Shown here piece by piece: positions 59,886-64,000 of a stretch of 64,000 bases of DNA. The stretch covers positions 1 to 64,000 of the forward strand of contig CAYQIT010000002.1 in assembly GCA_964417685.1 (NCBI GenBank), written 5' to 3'. The notes under the pieces were generated by a model. It saw nothing but the letters and a program-made list of their open reading frames with translations, was not told where the DNA came from and made no database searches. The translations under genes were made by a program, and so were the position numbers. The stretch's first letter is position 1, and each line of letters begins with the position of its first letter. Source of the stretch: CAJQGY01 sp964417685 (GTDB taxonomy: Bacteria; Pseudomonadota; Gammaproteobacteria; Magnimaribacterales; D2472).

Positions 59886-60664
59886 TGACAATACATGAGA
59901 CAGCAGTTATCCATCCTAATGCAAAGATAGACGAGACTTCTTCAGTTGGCCCATTTTGTATTATTGGAGAAGATGTAGAAATTGGACCGAATTGCATACT
60001 TCATTCACATGTTGTTATTAAAGGGCCTACCTCTATTGGTCCAGAAAATATTTTTTTTCAATTCTCAAGCATTGGAGAAGATACTCCTGACAAAAAATTT
60101 AAAGGAGAAAAGACCCAATTGATTGTAGGTAGCAACAATACCTTTAGAGAAGGTGTAACTGTCCATAGAGGCACTATTCAGGATAAGGGTATTACTAGCA
60201 TTGGAAACAATAATTTAATAATGGCCTATGCTCACATAGCACATGACTGTGTAATAGGTGACCACAATGTATTTGCAAATAATGCTGCTCTTGCTGGTCA
60301 TGTAAAGGTGGGTAGTTTTGTAACTATTGGAGGCTATACTGCAATTCATCAATTTTGTAATATTGGTGATTATTCCTTTACCGGAATGAGCACTTCAGTA
60401 ACAATGGATGTGCCTGCTTTTGTAAAAGTTGCTTCCAATCCTGCAAGGGTGATAGGCCTTAACTCAGTAGGATTATCAAGAAATGATATTAATGACGAAG
60501 TGGTATCTCTCTTAAAAAAAGCATACAAACTAATTTATCGTAAATCACTAAAGCTTGATGAGGCTCTTTTTAAACTAGAAGAACTTCAACAAAAACATTC
60601 AAATGAGTACTTGTCGATATTAATAGAGTCTATAAAGATATCTTCAAGAGGCATCACTAGGTAA
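59885..60664 (+). CDS. lpxA: UDP-N-acetylglucosamine acyltransferase
   Basis: LpxA performs the first step of lipid A synthesis. I place the start at ATG 59885, giving 259 residues (E. coli 262) beginning MTIHETAVIHPNAKID; an upstream in-frame ATG at 59846 lies inside fabZ. The beta-helix hexapeptide repeats run to about residue 190, with catalytic H120 in AYAHIAHDC. A helical C-terminal domain follows. Confidence 0.96.
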   Translation: MTIHETAVIHPNAKIDETSSVGPFCIIGEDVEIGPNCILHSHVVIKGPTSIGPENIFFQFSSIGEDTPDKKFKGEKTQLIVGSNNTFREGVTVHRGTIQDKGITSIGNNNLIMAYAHIAHDCVIGDHNVFANNAALAGHVKVGSFVTIGGYTAIHQFCNIGDYSFTGMSTSVTMDVPAFVKVASNPARVIGLNSVGLSRNDINDEVVSLLKKAYKLIYRKSLKLDEALFKLEELQQKHSNEYLSILIESIKISSRGITR

Positions 60665-61777
60665 GTGACCTTAGCTAAAGATATATTAAAGATTGGTATT
60701 GTTGCTGGAGAACATTCTGGAGATATTTTAGGATCCCAGCTTATCGAAGAATTGTCCAAATCAAGAGAAATTAAGCTATTTGGAGTCGGTGGACCTAAAA
60801 TAGAATCTCATGGCTTAGAATCAATGTTTGATTTTAAACATCTGCAAATCATGGGTCTTATAGAGCCTTTATTGAACTATAGGCAATTAACATCCAATAG
60901 AAAAAAGCTTATCAAAACCTTCACTGAAAATAAAATAGATATATTTATAGGAATTGATTCACCCGACTTTAATATAGGAATTCATAAAGCGCTTAAAAAG
61001 CAAGATATTTGCAAGAATATTCAATTAGTTAGTCCTTCTGTGTGGGGTTGGAGACAGGGTAGAATTAAAAATATAAAGAAATTTATTGATCATACTGTTT
61101 GTTTATTTGACTTTGAGCATAAGTTTTATACTAGTAAGGAACATAGCAGTTCGCATCTTGGTCACCCCCTTGCTGATATTCACTCTAAAGATGATGAGCA
61201 AATAATAGGAGAATATTCCCTCGATCCTAGGATGAACTTTATTGCTATTCTTCCTGGAAGTAGAGAATCAGAAATAAATCATATGATGCCGACATACATT
61301 GATTTTATGAAGCTACAAATAGAGTCAGATGAAAACACATTTTTTTTGATACCTGTAGCTGATGACGCAGCAAAACTTAATATCGAAAATCATTTATCAA
61401 AAATAAATATGCCATTCTTAGTTAAAAAGGATGCCACAAAAGATTTTTTGTCACTATCGAAAAAATCAGTTATTACTTCAGGTACTGCATCGCTTGAAGC
61501 AGCATTATTAAATGCAGGACCAGTAATATGCTACAAAACAAATCAAATAAACTTCAGCATAATCTCCAGTATGCTTAAAGTTGAATTTATTGGTCTTCCA
61601 AATCTCTTGCTAAAAAAAGAAGCATATCCTGAACTACTCCAGGCTAAATGCACCGGTAATTTAATTTTTGATGTTATGCATTCTCATCACTTTGAAGACT
61701 TGTCTTATGAACTTAAATTAGCTTTAAAAGGTGATGGCCTTGCAGAAACTGCATCAAAGATTCTCAATCTAAATTGA
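60665..61777 (+). CDS. lpxB: lipid-A-disaccharide synthase
   Basis: LpxB joins UDP-diacylglucosamine and lipid X to form the lipid A disaccharide. The 370 residues (E. coli 382) include VAGEHSGDILGSQL near residues 14-27, IFIGIDSPDFNIG, QLVSPSVWGWRQGRIK and LPGSRESEI. The start is GTG at 60665, immediately after lpxA. The stop overlaps the rnhB TTG start by 4 nt. Confidence 0.96.
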   Translation: MTLAKDILKIGIVAGEHSGDILGSQLIEELSKSREIKLFGVGGPKIESHGLESMFDFKHLQIMGLIEPLLNYRQLTSNRKKLIKTFTENKIDIFIGIDSPDFNIGIHKALKKQDICKNIQLVSPSVWGWRQGRIKNIKKFIDHTVCLFDFEHKFYTSKEHSSSHLGHPLADIHSKDDEQIIGEYSLDPRMNFIAILPGSRESEINHMMPTYIDFMKLQIESDENTFFLIPVADDAAKLNIENHLSKINMPFLVKKDATKDFLSLSKKSVITSGTASLEAALLNAGPVICYKTNQINFSIISSMLKVEFIGLPNLLLKKEAYPELLQAKCTGNLIFDVMHSHHFEDLSYELKLALKGDGLAETASKILNLN

Positions 61778-62322
61778 AGAGTTTAATTGCTGGAGTCGAT
61801 GAAGTCGGAAGAGGTTGTTTGGCTGGACCAGTAATAGCAGCAGCAGTTATTTTAAAAAAAAATATTGCAGGTTTAGATGACTCAAAGAAACTCTCCAAAA
61901 TTAAAAGAGATAATTTAAGTAAGCTAATTTTAGAAAACTCATATTTTGCATATGGTATTGTCTCACCTATAGAAATTGATGAAGTAAATATTCATAATGC
62001 ATCTTTATTAGCAATGAAAAGAGCTATACTAAATCTGAGTATTAAGCCGAGCAAAGTTTTAGTTGATGGTCTTTATTTACCAGATATAAAATTTGATAAA
62101 GAAGCGATAATTGGGGGAGATTCTCTAGTTGAAGAAATAAGTGCCGCTTCAATAATAGCAAAGGTATATAGAGATAATTTAATGTTGAATTTAGATAAAA
62201 AGTATCCCCATTATGGCTTAGCAAAACACAAAGGCTATCCAACAAAATTGCACAAAGAAATGTTAAGTAAGTATGGTGCATCCAAGATACATAGAAGATC
62301 ATTTAAGGGGGTAGAGCGATAA
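61774..62322 (+). CDS. rnhB: ribonuclease HII
   Basis: RNase HII removes ribonucleotides and RNA-DNA junctions. The 182 residues (E. coli 198) have catalytic D9 and E10 in GVDEVGRGCLAGPV, a third acidic residue in LVDGLYLP, and EEISAASIIAKVYRD. The start is TTG at 61774 overlapping the lpxB stop. dnaE follows with no gap. Confidence 0.96.
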   Translation: MKSLIAGVDEVGRGCLAGPVIAAAVILKKNIAGLDDSKKLSKIKRDNLSKLILENSYFAYGIVSPIEIDEVNIHNASLLAMKRAILNLSIKPSKVLVDGLYLPDIKFDKEAIIGGDSLVEEISAASIIAKVYRDNLMLNLDKKYPHYGLAKHKGYPTKLHKEMLSKYGASKIHRRSFKGVER

Positions 62323-64000
62323 ATGAGTTCACCTTTCTCTCATCTTAGAGTTTCATCTGAGTTTAGTATCACTCATGGATTGCTGACAATTGATCAAATT
62401 GTAGATAAAGCAAAAGAATACTCTACACCGTCAGTCGCCTTAACTGATAATTTAAATATGTTTGGCTTAGTTAAGTTCTTTAATAAATGTGAGGCTGCTG
62501 GCATAAAACCAATTTCAGGTTCATCAATCAAAGTAATATTTGATGGAGATGACATGCCATATGAGCTTTTATGTCTCGCTAAAAGCAATAAGGGTCACAG
62601 AAGTCTGATGAAGATTATTTCCAAGGCACATAATAACTATAATTTTTCTTCGCCTATTATTTCATTCAAAGATCTTTGCGAGCTTAAAGACGATTTGATT
62701 GTTATATCAGGTGGGAGGTCTAGTCATATTTTTGAGCTTGTTAGGAATGAAAGAGTTCAAGATTTAGATTTAAAACTGGAGAGTTTTATGAAGAATTTTG
62801 GTGATGATTTTGTCTTAGAAATACAAAACACCAAAAGATTAAACGAAATAGACTATATAAGAAAAATTTTACCTATTGCAGCGTCAAGGAGCATTCCAGT
62901 GATAGCTACTAATGATGTGATGTTTGCTCATAGGGATGATTATGACATTCATGAAACAAAGGTATGTATTAATACAGGTAGAACGCTCGATGATCCTAAT
63001 AGAGAGAAAGTATTTTCCTCAGAGCAATATTTTAAATCTTCTGATGAAATGCATGAGTTATTTGGGGATTTTGAAGAAGTTCTGTCTAATACAAATGAAA
63101 TTGCAAAAAGATGTAATGTTTCCATAGACACCAAAGAATATTTTTTACCAGAGTATCCAGTTCCTAATGAGCATAACTTTGATTCATTTTTAAAAGAACT
63201 TGCAACAAAGAACTTAAAACAATTTATAAATGATTTAGATGAATCTGTTCAAAATGAATATTTAAAAAGATTAGATTATGAGCTTGATCAAATAAAGACA
63301 ATGGGGTTTTCTAGTTACTTTTTAATTGTTTATGACTTTATTGAATGGTCAAAAAATAATGAAGTTCCTGTTGGTCCTGGAAGGGGATCAGGCGCTGGTT
63401 CTTTGGTAGCTTTTGCTATAGGCATCACTGCACTGGATCCAATTGAGCATGGGCTTTTATTTGAAAGATTTTTAAATCCAGAAAGACTCTCTATGCCTGA
63501 TTTTGATATTGACTTTTGTATGGAAAAAAGGGACAAGGTTATAGATTATGTTAGTAATAAGTATGGTTCTGGAGCCGTCTCACAAATTGCAACATTTGGG
63601 ACTATGGCAGCAAGGGCGGTTGTTAGGGATGTTGCTAGGGCTCTTGGAAGGCCATATGCTTTAGGCGATAGAATTTCAAAAATGATTCCCTTTGCTCCTG
63701 GGATGACATTAGATAAAGCTAGAAAAGAGCAGCCTATATTTGAACAAACTATAAAGAATGATTCTGAGGTTAGAGAGGTTGTTGATTTATCCTATAAGCT
63801 TGAAGGAATTGCAAGGAATGTAGGAAAGCATGCTGGAGGAGTTGTAATAGCACCTGGCAGTATCTCTGATTTCTGCCCAGTCTACAATGACCGTCAATCT
63901 CAATCAGTTATGACGCAATTTGATAAAGATGATGTTGAAAAAATAGGTTTAGTTAAGTTTGATTTCTTAGGCCTTAGAACACTAACAGTTATTGATCGAG
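62323..64000 (+). CDS. dnaE: DNA polymerase III subunit alpha, 5' part
   Basis: DnaE is the replicative polymerase catalytic subunit. The frame starts at ATG 62323 directly after the rnhB stop and runs open to the window end, giving about 559 of roughly 1160 residues. The PHP domain opens with FSHLRVSSEFSITHGLL. The GPGRGSGAGSLVAFAIGIT segment and the catalytic PDFDIDF with D393 and D395 follow. The third catalytic aspartate is D547 in KFDFLGLRTLT. The gene order lpxB-rnhB-dnaE is that of E. coli. Confidence 0.97.
   Translation, partial: MSSPFSHLRVSSEFSITHGLLTIDQIVDKAKEYSTPSVALTDNLNMFGLVKFFNKCEAAGIKPISGSSIKVIFDGDDMPYELLCLAKSNKGHRSLMKIISKAHNNYNFSSPIISFKDLCELKDDLIVISGGRSSHIFELVRNERVQDLDLKLESFMKNFGDDFVLEIQNTKRLNEIDYIRKILPIAASRSIPVIATNDVMFAHRDDYDIHETKVCINTGRTLDDPNREKVFSSEQYFKSSDEMHELFGDFEEVLSNTNEIAKRCNVSIDTKEYFLPEYPVPNEHNFDSFLKELATKNLKQFINDLDESVQNEYLKRLDYELDQIKTMGFSSYFLIVYDFIEWSKNNEVPVGPGRGSGAGSLVAFAIGITALDPIEHGLLFERFLNPERLSMPDFDIDFCMEKRDKVIDYVSNKYGSGAVSQIATFGTMAARAVVRDVARALGRPYALGDRISKMIPFAPGMTLDKARKEQPIFEQTIKNDSEVREVVDLSYKLEGIARNVGKHAGGVVIAPGSISDFCPVYNDRQSQSVMTQFDKDDVEKIGLVKFDFLGLRTLTVIDR

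Noticed and set aside
1..64000. Mobile elements, prophage, CRISPR arrays, defence or toxin-antitoxin modules
   Set aside because: I found no transposase, integrase, Cas protein, repeat-spacer pattern, attachment repeat or toxin-like gene pair; synteny is that of core chromosome.

Overview
The window is a compact, AT-rich, almost entirely housekeeping segment of a gammaproteobacterial chromosome. Gene content and order support this: tRNA-Thr/tufB/tRNA-Trp/secE/nusG, the rpoBC-str-S10-spc-alpha block, fabA+fabB, the smpB/ratA/rnfH/bamE/fur neighbourhood, and rpsB...dnaE in the order known from E. coli. Low GC, one- to four-base overlaps, few leaders and trimmed proteins suggest a streamlined marine oligotroph of the SAR86 type. 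That assignment is inference; no rRNA gene is present to test it. I found no mobile element, prophage, CRISPR array or defence system, and no clearly new multi-gene system.

Layout. (1) 1-29134, all plus strand: tRNA-Thr (partial), tufB, tRNA-Trp, secE, nusG, rplKA, rplJL, rpoBC, rpsL, rpsG, fusA, then the complete S10, spc and alpha operons through rplQ. tufA is absent between fusA and rpsJ. Internal promoters are visible before rpsL and rpsJ. An L10-type leader precedes rplJ, and a 23S-rRNA-like element precedes rplC. (2) 29131-37018: uvrA (minus) diverges from ssb, followed by an atypical crotonase and an Old Yellow Enzyme homologue. These converge on a minus-strand ispB-fabA-fabB operon (quinone side chain and unsaturated fatty acids). 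(3) 37200-43465: rplU-rpmA-obgE; rpsT, a small exported protein of unknown function, tmRNA and smpB on the minus strand; a DUF3429 membrane protein, an NSS-family transporter, ratA and rnfH on the plus strand; bamE on the minus strand. (4) 43536-48219: fur, then grpE-dnaK-dnaJ behind a heat-shock-type promoter, with a shortened dapB overlapping dnaJ. (5) 48367-64000: rpsB-tsf-pyrH-frr-uppS-cdsA-dxr-rseP-bamA-skp-lpxD-fabZ-lpxA-lpxB-rnhB-dnaE (dnaE cut by the window end). This joins translation, isoprenoid and phospholipid precursors, outer-membrane assembly and lipid A synthesis.

The unusual signals are regulatory and architectural. They include a likely rRNA mimic in the rpsJ-rplC spacer, apparent loss of room for several classical ribosomal-protein autoregulatory leaders, three convergent gene pairs whose stop codons overlap by exactly 4 nt, an alpha-operon terminator embedded in the uvrA coding sequence, and an ispB reading frame whose homology extends upstream of any ATG/GTG/TTG start.
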